Of a DNA stretch of 64,000 nt, positions 16,977-24,955 are shown piece after piece (within the stretch, counting starts at the first letter, position 1; each line of letters opens with the position of its first letter). The notes beneath the pieces are model-generated. The model was not told where the DNA came from. It saw nothing but the letters and a program-made list of their open reading frames with translations, and made no database searches. Source of the stretch: Actinomadura sp. WMMA1423 (lineage in GTDB: Bacteria > Actinomycetota > Actinomycetes > Streptosporangiales > Streptosporangiaceae); assembly GCF_006547145.1 (NCBI RefSeq), contig NZ_CP041244.1, positions 3,534,001 to 3,598,000 on the forward strand, given 5' to 3'. The position numbers and the translations under genes were made by a program.

Positions 16977-19900
16977 ATGAGCACCACCGTTTCCTCCTCC
17001 CCCCTCCGCGACCGGCTCGAACTGGAGCGCGGCCGGATCGCGATCGGCGGGGTGCACGCCCTCGTCCGGCTGCTGCTGGAGCAGCGGCGCGCGGACGCCC
17101 GGCGCGGCCGGCATACCGCCGGCTTCGTCTCCGGGTACCGCGGATCCCCGCTCGGCGGCCTCGACCAGCAGCTGGTGCGCGACGCGAAGCTGCTGGAGGG
17201 CCACGACATCCGGTTCGTGCCGGGCGTGAACGAGGAACTGGCGGCGACGGCCGTGTACGGGTCGCAGCTCGTCGATCACCTGCCCGGGCCGCGCTTCGAG
17301 GGCGTGTTCGGGCTCTGGTACGGCAAGGCGCCCGGGGTCGACCGGTCGCTGGACGCGTTCAAGCACGCGAACTGGCTCGGGACGTCGGAGCGCGGCGGGG
17401 TGCTCGCGGTGGTGGGCGACGACCCGTCCGCGAAGTCGTCCACGCTGCCGTCGGCGACGGAGGGCGCGCTCGCGGAGGCGTTCATGCCGGTGCTGGTCCC
17501 CGCGTCGGTGGGCGACCTGCTGCGCCTCGGACGGCACGGGTTCGAGATGTCCCGCTTCAGCGGGGCGTGGACCGGCTTCAAGCTCGTGACGGACGTCGCC
17601 GACTCCCACGAGATCGTGGACGTGGAGCCGGTGCCCGACCCGGTGTACCCCGAGTTCGCGTGGCGCGGCCGGCCGTGGAAGCCGACGCGCAAGCCGGGCG
17701 TCGACCTGAAGGGCACGAACGCCCTCGAAACCGAGGTCCTCCAGGGCCGCCTCCAGGCCGCGACGGCGTACGCCGCAGCCAACGGCCTCGACCGGATCGA
17801 GGGCGCCGCCGGCGACGCCGTCATCGGGCTGGTCGCCGCGGGGCGCACCTACGTGGAGCTGCGCGAGGCCCTCGACCGGCTCGGGCTGGACGACGAGGCC
17901 CTCGCCCGCCGGGGCGTCCGGCTGCTGCGCCTCGGCCTGATCTACCCGCTGGACGCAGACCGGATCCGCGAGTTCGCCCGGGGGCTGCGCGAGATCGTCG
18001 TCGTGGAGGAGAAGCGGGCGTTCGTCGAGACGCAGATCCGGGACGTCCTGTACGACCTCGCGGAGCGCCCCGCCGTGTACGGCAAGAACGGCCCGGACGG
18101 CGCCGGCCTGCTCCCGGCCGACGGCGGCCTCGACGCCGACCGGCTCGTGAAGGCCCTCGCCAGGCTGCTCGCCGACCGCGTCGGCGAGGAGCACGTGGAC
18201 CTGCGCGACGCCGTGCTGAGGCCCCGCAAGCCGCAGATCAACCTGCTCGCCCCGGCGCGCACCCCCTACTTCTGCTCGGGCTGCCCCCACAACCGGTCGA
18301 CGGTCGTCCCGGACGGGTCGGTCGCGGCGAGCGGCATCGGCTGCCACGTGATGACCGTGTTCACCGACCGCAGCATCGGCACTACGCAGATGGGCGGCGA
18401 GGGCGCGATGTGGGTCGGCGCGGCGCCGTTCTCCGAGACCGGGCACATGTTCCAGAACCTCGGCGACGGGACGTTCTTCCACTCCGGGAGCCTCGCGGTC
18501 CGGCAGGCCGTGGCCGCCGGGACCAGCATCACCTTCAAGATCCTCTACAACGCGGCCGTGGCGATGACGGGCGGGCAGGACGCCGACGGCGGCTCCGATC
18601 CGGCCGCGATCACCCGGATGCTGCACGCCGAGGGCGTCGCGAAGATCGTGGTGGTGGCGGACGACCCGTCCCGCTACCCGCGCGGCACCGACTGGGCGCC
18701 CGGCGTCCGGGTCCGGCACCGCGACGACCTCGACGCCGTCCAGCGGGAGCTGCGCGAGATCCCCGGCGTGACCGTGCTGCTCTACGACCAGGCGTGCGCG
18801 GCCGAGACGCGGCGCAAGCGCAAGCGCGGCCTCGCCCCCGACCCGCAGACCCGCGTGCTGATCAACGAGGCGGTCTGCGAGGGGTGCGGCGACTGCGGCA
18901 GCAAGTCGAACTGCCTCAGCGTGGAGCCGGTCGAGACCGAGTTCGGCCGCAAGACGCAGATCAACCAGACGTCCTGCAACAAGGACTACTCGTGCGTGGA
19001 CGGCGACTGCCCCTCGTTCGTCACGGTCGTCCCCGGTGACAAGCCGAAGGCGGCGCGGACCCTGGCGCCGATCGGCGAGCTGGAGGAGCCGCAGACGCGT
19101 CCCGAGTCGGCGGACGTGCTGCTCGTCGGCATCGGCGGCACCGGCGTCGTGACGGTCAACCAGGTCCTCGCCACCGCGGCCCTCATCGACGGCCGCCACG
19201 CCCGCGCGCTCGACCAGACCGGGCTCAGCCAGAAGGCCGGCGCGGTCGTGTCGCACCTGCGCATCGGGACCGCCGACCGGGACCGGCCGGGCATGGTCGG
19301 CGCGGGCGGCGCCGACGCCTACCTGGTGTTCGACTCGCTGGCCGGGACGTCGGAGACCAACCTGCGCCGCTGCGCGCCGGAGCGGACCGCCGCGGTCGTG
19401 TCGACCAGCGAGGTGCCGACCGGGCGGATGATCGTCGACACCTCGGCGTCGCTGCCGCCGAGCGCGTCCCTGGTCAAGCGGATCGCCGAGCGCACCCGGG
19501 CGGACCGGCTGGTCGCGCTCGACGCCCTCGCGCTCGCCGAGCGCTGGTTCGGGAGCACGACCACCGCGAACTTCGTGGTGGTCGGCGCCGCCTACCAGGC
19601 GGGGCTGCTGCCGCTGTCGGCGAAGGCCGTCGAGGAGGCGCTCACGCTGAACGGCGTGCAGGTGGAGGCGAACATCCAGGCGTTCCGCGCGGGACGCCGG
19701 CTGGTGCTCGAACCGGAAGGCCGGGACGCCTCCCCCACGGCGGGGGCCGCGCAGGTCGCGCCGCGCCCGCTGGACTCGACCGCGTCGGCGGCGATGGACC
19801 TCGTCGACGCGTCCGGCGTGGACGGCGAGCTCGCCCGCGTCCTGCGGATCCGGGTGCCCGACCTCGCCGCGTACCAGAACCTGGCGCTCGCCAAGCGGTA

Positions 19901-20483
19901 CCTGGACGCGGTCCTGCGCGTCGCCGGGGCCGAGGAGGCCGCGGGCGCGGGAGAGCCGCGGCTCGCGGTCGCCGTCGCGCGCAACCTGCACAAGCTGATG
20001 GCCTACAAGGACGAGTACGAGGTGGCCCGCCTGCACCTCGACCCGGAGCTCACCCGGCGCGTCGAGGAGCAGTTCGGGCCCGGCTCCACGGTCGCGTACA
20101 TGCTGCACCCGCCGCTGCTGCGGGCCGTCGGCGTGGACAGGAAGATCGCGCTGCGCCGCACGGCCCGGCCGGCGTTCCGCGCGCTGCGCGCGATGCGGCG
20201 GCTGCGCGGCACCCCGCTCGACCCGTTCGGCGCCACCGCGCAGCGGCGGGCCGAGCGGCGCCTCGTCACCGGGTACGTCGCGGTGGTGAACGAGCTGGTG
20301 GCCGGCCTGGAGGCGGGCGACGCCGGCGACGGCCGGCTCGACACCGCCGTCCGGATCGCCGAGCTGCCGGACATGATCCGCGGCTACGAGGACGTCAAGA
20401 CCGCGAACGTCGCCCGGTACGAGGAGAGCCTGCGCGAGCTGCTCGCCGCGTGGCGGGCCGAGCGGTCGCCGAGCCGGGTGTGA
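16977..20483 (+). CDS. Indolepyruvate ferredoxin oxidoreductase, single-chain fused form
   Basis: This 1168-aa enzyme decarboxylates aryl or other 2-keto acids to acyl-CoA with reduction of ferredoxin. Regions in order are an N-terminal PFOR-like domain (VSGYRGSPLGG), a thiamine-diphosphate domain beginning with CSGCPHNRST, cysteine clusters CEGCGDCGSKSNC and CNKDYSCVDGDC for Fe-S centres, and the gamma domain (VGIGGTGVVTVNQVLAT). All parts are in one frame, as in the long fused family of aerobic bacteria. ATG 16977 follows an AGAGGGG ribosome site at a rather long spacing of 12 bp. It is probably controlled by the divergent Lrp regulator. Confidence 0.93.
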   Translation: MSTTVSSSPLRDRLELERGRIAIGGVHALVRLLLEQRRADARRGRHTAGFVSGYRGSPLGGLDQQLVRDAKLLEGHDIRFVPGVNEELAATAVYGSQLVDHLPGPRFEGVFGLWYGKAPGVDRSLDAFKHANWLGTSERGGVLAVVGDDPSAKSSTLPSATEGALAEAFMPVLVPASVGDLLRLGRHGFEMSRFSGAWTGFKLVTDVADSHEIVDVEPVPDPVYPEFAWRGRPWKPTRKPGVDLKGTNALETEVLQGRLQAATAYAAANGLDRIEGAAGDAVIGLVAAGRTYVELREALDRLGLDDEALARRGVRLLRLGLIYPLDADRIREFARGLREIVVVEEKRAFVETQIRDVLYDLAERPAVYGKNGPDGAGLLPADGGLDADRLVKALARLLADRVGEEHVDLRDAVLRPRKPQINLLAPARTPYFCSGCPHNRSTVVPDGSVAASGIGCHVMTVFTDRSIGTTQMGGEGAMWVGAAPFSETGHMFQNLGDGTFFHSGSLAVRQAVAAGTSITFKILYNAAVAMTGGQDADGGSDPAAITRMLHAEGVAKIVVVADDPSRYPRGTDWAPGVRVRHRDDLDAVQRELREIPGVTVLLYDQACAAETRRKRKRGLAPDPQTRVLINEAVCEGCGDCGSKSNCLSVEPVETEFGRKTQINQTSCNKDYSCVDGDCPSFVTVVPGDKPKAARTLAPIGELEEPQTRPESADVLLVGIGGTGVVTVNQVLATAALIDGRHARALDQTGLSQKAGAVVSHLRIGTADRDRPGMVGAGGADAYLVFDSLAGTSETNLRRCAPERTAAVVSTSEVPTGRMIVDTSASLPPSASLVKRIAERTRADRLVALDALALAERWFGSTTTANFVVVGAAYQAGLLPLSAKAVEEALTLNGVQVEANIQAFRAGRRLVLEPEGRDASPTAGAAQVAPRPLDSTASAAMDLVDASGVDGELARVLRIRVPDLAAYQNLALAKRYLDAVLRVAGAEEAAGAGEPRLAVAVARNLHKLMAYKDEYEVARLHLDPELTRRVEEQFGPGSTVAYMLHPPLLRAVGVDRKIALRRTARPAFRALRAMRRLRGTPLDPFGATAQRRAERRLVTGYVAVVNELVAGLEAGDAGDGRLDTAVRIAELPDMIRGYEDVKTANVARYEESLRELLAAWRAERSPSRV

Positions 20484-20486
20484 CGC

Positions 20487-21323
20487 TCAGGTGATCGCGC
20501 CGGCCACCGCCCCGGCCAGCGCGATCACCACCAGCTCCAGGGCCAGCAGCTTGGCGAGGGCGCCGGGCACGAGCCGGTAGGCGTAGCACTGCTCGACGAG
20601 GACCTTGAGCTGGTCGGCCGGGTGCAGGCGCGGCGCGGAGTGCCGGGACGGGACGCCGCGCAGCGTCGGCGGCGGGGGCGGCTGCTCCTCCACCGGGCGC
20701 ACCAGGACGCTGTTGACCGCCCGCGTCGGCACGACCATCCGGTCCCAGTGCAGCGCGTCCAGCGGCAGCGGCCCGCCGTGCCCGTCGAGCCGGAAGATGG
20801 GGCCGCACAGGGTGATGAAGGACGGGTCGCGCCCCCGCGCCGCCGATTCCTCCCCGAGGAGTCCGCGAAAGGTCTCGCCGCTGTTCAGCGTGATTTCGAG
20901 TTCGACGTCGCGGTCGGCGTAATCGGAGCGCGCACCGGTGGCCGGACGGGCCGCGGCGGGCAGCGGTCCCGGGAGATTCTCCAGCCGCGCGAGAACGGCC
21001 GCCGCCAGCGAGGAAAGCGTGAGGGAAAGCGCGAGGAAACAGCACACCGCCCACGCCGCCGCGAGGGGCGGGACCGCACCGCCGCCCTCGTCCAGGAAAC
21101 GGCGCGGGCTCGGCACCGCGGCCTGTCCCAGCACGCCGAGCAGGATCGACGTCACGGTCGTGACCGCCGTCCCGGCGACCACCACGCGGGAGAACCGCGG
21201 CAGCGCCTCTCCCGGACGGGACCGTTCCCGGCGGCCGCGCACCAGATCGAAATGCAGGCCCGGAACCGCCGCCAATGCGAGCAGCGCTACAGGCACGGCA
21301 ATGGAGCCTTCGGTCATGGTCAC
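20487..21323 (-). CDS. DUF6338-like membrane protein
   Basis: This 278-aa protein has three hydrophobic segments in the first 115 residues (about 8-22, 48-68, 88-112), a soluble middle with beta-rich sequence (VELEITLNSGETFRGLL), and a last hydrophobic segment at the extreme C-terminus. This topology and the soluble SH3-like middle recall the actinobacterial DUF6338 family. I am moderately sure of that assignment. It is tail-to-tail with the oxidoreductase (3-bp gap) and divergent from the pseudokinase gene. The function is unknown. Confidence 0.65.
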   Translation of the reverse strand: MTMTEGSIAVPVALLALAAVPGLHFDLVRGRRERSRPGEALPRFSRVVVAGTAVTTVTSILLGVLGQAAVPSPRRFLDEGGGAVPPLAAAWAVCCFLALSLTLSSLAAAVLARLENLPGPLPAAARPATGARSDYADRDVELEITLNSGETFRGLLGEESAARGRDPSFITLCGPIFRLDGHGGPLPLDALHWDRMVVPTRAVNSVLVRPVEEQPPPPPTLRGVPSRHSAPRLHPADQLKVLVEQCYAYRLVPGALAKLLALELVVIALAGAVAGAIT

Positions 21324-21392
21324 CCCTGCCCTGAGTCGGGGGTCATGAGGTTCAGATCCTGTCAGTTGGCCCCGGGATTCTCAATATCAAGA

Positions 21393-21414
21393 CAATTGAC
21401 TTCCGGTCCAATTG
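21393..21414. promoter_or_regulatory. CAATTG pair in a divergent AT-richer gap
   Basis: Two CAATTG hexamers flank 10 bp (ACTTCCGGTC) in the gap between the DUF6338-like gene and the pseudokinase. The surrounding 70 bp is clearly richer in A+T than the window. It may be an operator or promoter element. No clear -35/-10 pair could be assigned. Confidence 0.3.
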
Positions 21415-21567
21415 CCGTTCCATTTCCGGGGCCGTTCGGAAATGCCTTCTCCGCGCGCTCGTCCCGGCCGCGGGCGGGCCGGTCGAACCCCGCCGGTCCC
21501 GCGGCGCGTACCTCCTGGCGAGCCGGGGACCACGCCCGGCACCGGAGTGCGACGAGGGTGACGTCGA

Positions 21568-22839
21568 GTGGAAACGGGCTTGCGGCTGACGGAGCGCTAC
21601 CGCCTCGTGGAGCGCCTCGACGACGACGAGGCGACGGAGGTCTGGCGCGCCTGGGACGAGCTGCTGGGCCGCCCCGTCGCGGTGAAGGTCCTGGCGAGCG
21701 CGGACGCCCGCCGGCACCGGGCCTTCCGGTGGGGGGTGAACCGGGCCGCCGGGCTCTCCCACGCCGCGGTGGAGACGGTCTACGACAGCGACCAGACCCG
21801 CGACGCGTCCGGACGGCTCGCGTCCTTCGTCGTGACCGAGTTCCTGGCCGGCGAGACCCTCGCCGACCGGCTGCGGCGCGGGCCGCTCCCCGCGCCCGAG
21901 GCGGCCGCCGTCTGCGGCCGGATCGCCGGCGCGTTGGAGGCCGCGCACGCCGCCGGCGTGTCGCACGGCGACCTGAGGCCGGAGAAGGTCATCCTCGTCT
22001 ACGGCGAGGCCGACGTGGACGTGAAGGTCGTCGACACCGGCATCGGCGGCGTCATCCGCGGCGCCCGCGCCGCCGAGGACGGGAAGGCCGGGCGCGCCGA
22101 GGACGCGCCGGCCGCGGCCAGGGCCGCCGACGTGCGCGCCCTCGGAGCCGTCCTGACCGCCTGCGTCGTGCCCGGGGCGCCCGAGGAGCTGTCCGCGCTC
22201 GCCGCCCGCTGCGCGGGCCGGGACGCTCCGACCGCCGCCGAGATCGCCGATCTCCTCGCCTGCGACGAGGAGCCGCCGAGCGCCGTCTTCATCGCCTCCG
22301 GAACCGCCGCGCACCCCGGAGACCGGACCAGGGCCCTACCCCCGCCGCCCCCGCCGCCCCGCCGGTCCCGCCGCGCGGGCGCCCGCCTCGCCGCGCTCGC
22401 CCTCGTGACGGCGATCCCGGCGACGGCCGCCGCCGCCGTCCTGCTGTCGGCGCCGCGGTCCCCGGTCGCCGTCCCGCCGACCGCGCAGACGAGCGCCGCG
22501 CCCTTGACGCGGACCCAGGCTCCGCCCCCGGACCCGGCGCTGACGGAGAAACCGGCGCCGCCAACGGTCAGCGCCCCCCGCGTCACCGACGCGCTGGGGC
22601 GGCTGCGTCCCATCGTCAGCCGCGGCTACGCCTCCGGCGAGATCCGCTCCGATGTCGCGATCGACCTCAACAACGTCATCACGAACCTGGAGAACGACCT
22701 CACCACCGACCGCGACGTCGACCTGGGCGGACGGATCGCCGAACTGCACAACAAGATCGTCACTCGCCTGCGGGAGCGCGGCCTGTCCCCCGGCCTGGCG
22801 GACGAGTTGAACCGGGTCCTCGCGACCGTGCCGGCATGA
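21568..22839 (+). CDS. Membrane-anchored protein kinase-like protein, probably a pseudokinase
   Basis: This 423-aa protein has a kinase-like domain (about residues 10-235), a proline-rich stretch, one membrane segment (about 273-293) and an extracytoplasmic helical domain (about 340-423). K40 in VAVKVLA and aspartates in HGDLRPEKV (D135) and DTG (D156) remain. However, the glycine-rich loop is gone (ERLDDDEATEVW), the catalytic-loop Asn is Lys (K140), the HRD Arg is Gly and DFG is DTG. Activity is therefore doubtful. The C-terminal domain recurs in the next gene. The start is GTG 21568. Its stop overlaps the next start (ATGA). Confidence 0.82.
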   Translation: METGLRLTERYRLVERLDDDEATEVWRAWDELLGRPVAVKVLASADARRHRAFRWGVNRAAGLSHAAVETVYDSDQTRDASGRLASFVVTEFLAGETLADRLRRGPLPAPEAAAVCGRIAGALEAAHAAGVSHGDLRPEKVILVYGEADVDVKVVDTGIGGVIRGARAAEDGKAGRAEDAPAAARAADVRALGAVLTACVVPGAPEELSALAARCAGRDAPTAAEIADLLACDEEPPSAVFIASGTAAHPGDRTRALPPPPPPPRRSRRAGARLAALALVTAIPATAAAAVLLSAPRSPVAVPPTAQTSAAPLTRTQAPPPDPALTEKPAPPTVSAPRVTDALGRLRPIVSRGYASGEIRSDVAIDLNNVITNLENDLTTDRDVDLGGRIAELHNKIVTRLRERGLSPGLADELNRVLATVPA

Positions 22840-23429
22840 CCGGCGAGCAGGAGACCGCGAAGTGGCGGCGCGAGGACCTCCCCCGCGCCGCGTCCGGCGT
22901 CCGCTTCCCCTGGCTCGCGCTGGCCGGCGTCGCCGCCACGATCGTGGCGGCGACCGTGCTCGTCCTCGGGATCGGCGACACCGTCTCCAGCCGGGACGGC
23001 TCCGCCGGACGGCTGCTCCCGCTCCAGGCGGCCTCCCCGTCCGCACCGTCGAGCGCGGCGACCCCTTGGCGACCACCCGAGTCGATCCCCTCGGACCCGC
23101 CTCCCCCGTACACCCCGCCGACGACGTCCCCCGGGAAACCGCCCGCCAGGTCGACACCACCCCCCGGAAGGGGCGTCGACGACGCCCTGCTGAGGCTGCG
23201 CCGCGCCGTGGACGAGGGCGTGGCCGCCGGGGAGGTCCGCGACGACGTGGGCCTCGACCTCGGCAACGTGATCGAGGGGATCCTCGACCGCCGGGGCCGC
23301 AGCCTGGACCGCGTCCGCGCCGACGTCGCCGGCCTGAGACACAAGATCGCCACCCGCACCCGTGAGGGCGCGATCGCCGGCGGCCGCGCCGAGGAGCTGC
23401 GCCTGATCCTCGACGGCGCGCCCGTCTGA
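22836..23429 (+). CDS. Single-pass membrane protein sharing the pseudokinase C-terminal domain
   Basis: This 197-aa protein has a short cytoplasmic N-terminus, a membrane segment (about residues 25-46), a Pro/Ser/Thr-rich wall-spanning linker (about 60-112) and a helical C-terminal domain. That last domain lines up with the end of the preceding pseudokinase: DALLRLRRAVDEGVAAGEVRDD here against DALGRLRPIVSRGYASGEIRSD there (shown in part), and LRHKIATRTREG against LHNKIVTRLRERG. It looks like the pseudokinase with its kinase part removed. The two are translationally coupled and may pair through these domains outside the membrane. Confidence 0.75.
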   Translation: MTGEQETAKWRREDLPRAASGVRFPWLALAGVAATIVAATVLVLGIGDTVSSRDGSAGRLLPLQAASPSAPSSAATPWRPPESIPSDPPPPYTPPTTSPGKPPARSTPPPGRGVDDALLRLRRAVDEGVAAGEVRDDVGLDLGNVIEGILDRRGRSLDRVRADVAGLRHKIATRTREGAIAGGRAEELRLILDGAPV

Positions 23430-23468
23430 CCGCAGCGCTCGCCTCCGCACCCCTTCACGGCCGAGGCC

Positions 23469-23513
23469 TTGACAGCGACATATCGTTTATCGTTACTATC
23501 GAAAAACGATATG
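23469..23513 (+). promoter_or_regulatory. Promoter and TATCG-type operator of the DUF2975/XRE pair
   Basis: A TTGACA -35 (23469-23474) is followed 19 bp later by TACTAT (23494-23499). The spacer and -10 are covered by repeated TATCG words and enclosed by a 10-bp inverted repeat, CATATCGTTT at 23479-23488 and AAACGATATG at 23504-23513. A repressor bound here would block the promoter. The XRE protein encoded two genes on is the obvious candidate. Confidence 0.65.
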
Positions 23514-23533
23514 CCCCCCTCAAGGAGACGCGC

Positions 23534-24139
23534 ATGGCCCTCAAGACGCTCTGGACGCGAGTCGACAGCCAGATCCTGGAACTGGTCATCGGGCTCGGCC
23601 TGCTGCTGGTCGGGCTCTTCCAGGTCCTCTTCCCGGTCCTCGGCGTGACCGGCCCCTTCCCGCCGGTCGACACCCGCGACGTCCGCCTCGACACCACCGC
23701 GCAGGTGCCGCACCTCGCCTCCGGCGGAGCGACCCTGCGCGGCACCCACCACGCCGAGCTGGCGTTCGGCGACCCCGGACTGCGGGACCGCGTGCTGCTC
23801 GCCGCCCCCGAGGTCGCCCGCGGCGTGCTGATCATCGTGATCCTGTCGCTCCTGATGCGGATGGCCTCGACGTTCCGTTCCGGGGACGTGTTCGTCCCGG
23901 CGAACATGCGGCGGCTCTTCACGATCTCCACCACCGTCCTGCTGCTGGGCATCGCCGCCCCCGCCCTGGACATGCTCACCACGGACGCGCTGGTCGGCGG
24001 CACCCCGCTGGAGTCGGCGATCGAGATCGGCTTCACGGTCCAGGCCTCGACCGTCGTCCTGGCCATCCTCATAGCCGCCCTGGCGGGAGCGTTCGGCCAC
24101 GGCACCCGCCTGCGCGAGGACACCGAGGGCCTGGTCTGA
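23534..24139 (+). CDS. DUF2975-family membrane protein
   Basis: This 201-aa integral membrane protein has about four hydrophobic segments (residues 14-38, 92-112, 132-152, 168-190), with the larger extracytoplasmic loop between the first two. The topology and the gene order, with a small XRE regulator directly following and overlapping by one base (TGATG), are those of the DUF2975/YozG pair found across Gram-positive bacteria. The function of DUF2975 is unknown. An AAGGAG ribosome site precedes ATG 23534. Confidence 0.78.
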   Translation: MALKTLWTRVDSQILELVIGLGLLLVGLFQVLFPVLGVTGPFPPVDTRDVRLDTTAQVPHLASGGATLRGTHHAELAFGDPGLRDRVLLAAPEVARGVLIIVILSLLMRMASTFRSGDVFVPANMRRLFTISTTVLLLGIAAPALDMLTTDALVGGTPLESAIEIGFTVQASTVVLAILIAALAGAFGHGTRLREDTEGLV

Positions 24140-24363
24140 TGCCGCCCGAGGACCCCCACCAGATCACCGTCCACCTGGACGCCGTCCTGGCCGAGCGAGG
24201 CATCACCCTAGTCGAGCTGGCCGAACGCGTAGGCGTGACACCCGTCAATCTCTCCATCCTGAAGAACGGCCGCGCCAAGGCCATCCGCTTCACCACCCTC
24301 AGCGCCCTCTGCCGAGAACTAGGCTGCCAGCCCGGCGACATCCTCTCCTTCACCGACGAATAA
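24139..24363 (+). CDS. Small XRE/Cro-type regulator (YozG-like)
   Basis: This 74-aa protein is little more than one helix-turn-helix (VTPVNLSILKNGRAKAIRF as the recognition region) ending in GCQPGDILSF, the hallmark of the YozG/Cro-CI group paired with DUF2975. It is coupled to the preceding gene by a one-base overlap. It probably binds the CATATCGTTT dyad upstream of the pair and regulates itself. The stop codon is directly followed by the left ~190-bp inverted repeat. Confidence 0.88.
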   Translation: MPPEDPHQITVHLDAVLAERGITLVELAERVGVTPVNLSILKNGRAKAIRFTTLSALCRELGCQPGDILSFTDE

Positions 24364-24553
24364 GCTGTGTTTTCAACAGTCCCGGCCCACTCCGCTCGCC
24401 TAGCGGCTGTGTTTACTCAGTCCCGGCCCACTCCGCTCGCCTGGCGGCTCGCTGCGTGACCGTGCCTGGGCGAACGCGGCATCGCTTCGCGATCTGCCCG
24501 GTGCCGCTCGCCTCCGGCTTCGCGGCACCGGCCAGGTCACGCGTTCGCGCGCG
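24364..24553 (+). repeat. Left copy of a ~190-bp inverted repeat
   Basis: By eye this 190-bp element matches the reverse complement of 27002-27190 at well over 90% of positions. Each copy contains two tandem ~41-bp units starting GGCTGTGTTTACTCAGTCCC, then a unique part with nested dyads such as CGCTTCGCGATC. The two copies face each other and enclose the MFS/HxlR pair. The rest of the gap to 24788 holds looser repeats (GTGAGCCGCCAGGCGA, twice) and no convincing gene. Confidence 0.88.
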
Positions 24554-24788
24554 GGGCCGAGCCACTTCGCAACAGTCCCGCTTGCCAGGTGAGCCGCCAG
24601 GCGAACCGAGGCGAACCCGCAACCGTCGGACGCGACACCCGCAACCACCGGACGCGAAGACCCCGACCACTACAGCAACCACCAACAACCCAAACCACCG
24701 CGATTGCGAGCGAAGCCAGGTTCGAGCCTGCGAGAACCTGATCGCCGAGTGAGCCGCCAGGCGAGCCGAGGCGATGCAGCAATCGCAC

Positions 24789-24841
24789 GTGTTTTTTTGG
24801 GCGGTCGGCGCCCCCAAGGCGCCGACCGCCCAAAAAAACAC
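24789..24841. terminator. 24-bp perfect palindrome with T and A tracts, bidirectional terminator
   Basis: Two perfect 24-bp arms surround a 5-base loop (CCCAA). Each arm carries a GC-rich core (GGGCGGTCGGCGCC) and a run of seven T or A, so the hairpin ends in a U-run on either strand. It lies downstream of the MFS gene and can also stop transcripts coming from the left repeat. Confidence 0.8.
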
Positions 24842-24848
24842 AATAAAT

Positions 24849-24883
24849 ACAGCAGGCACCTCTCCGGATGAGGTGCCTGCTGT
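24849..24883 (-). terminator. Intrinsic terminator of the MFS gene
   Basis: ACAGCAGGCACCTC and GAGGTGCCTGCTGT form a 14-bp stem with a 7-base loop. Read on the minus strand it lies 72 bp after the MFS stop and is followed by ATTTATTGTG and then seven Ts, a good U-rich tail. Confidence 0.8.
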
Positions 24884-24955
24884 GCGGGGTACGGACGAAC
24901 CGGGCCTCGCGGTCCGGGTCAAGGCTTCGCCCGTTTCCCGTGTCAAGGAGGGGTA

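Noticed and set aside
24413..24946. Open frames in the gap between the XRE and MFS genes
   Set aside because: They run through inverted repeats and terminator hairpins, have no ribosome sites and show no family resemblance.
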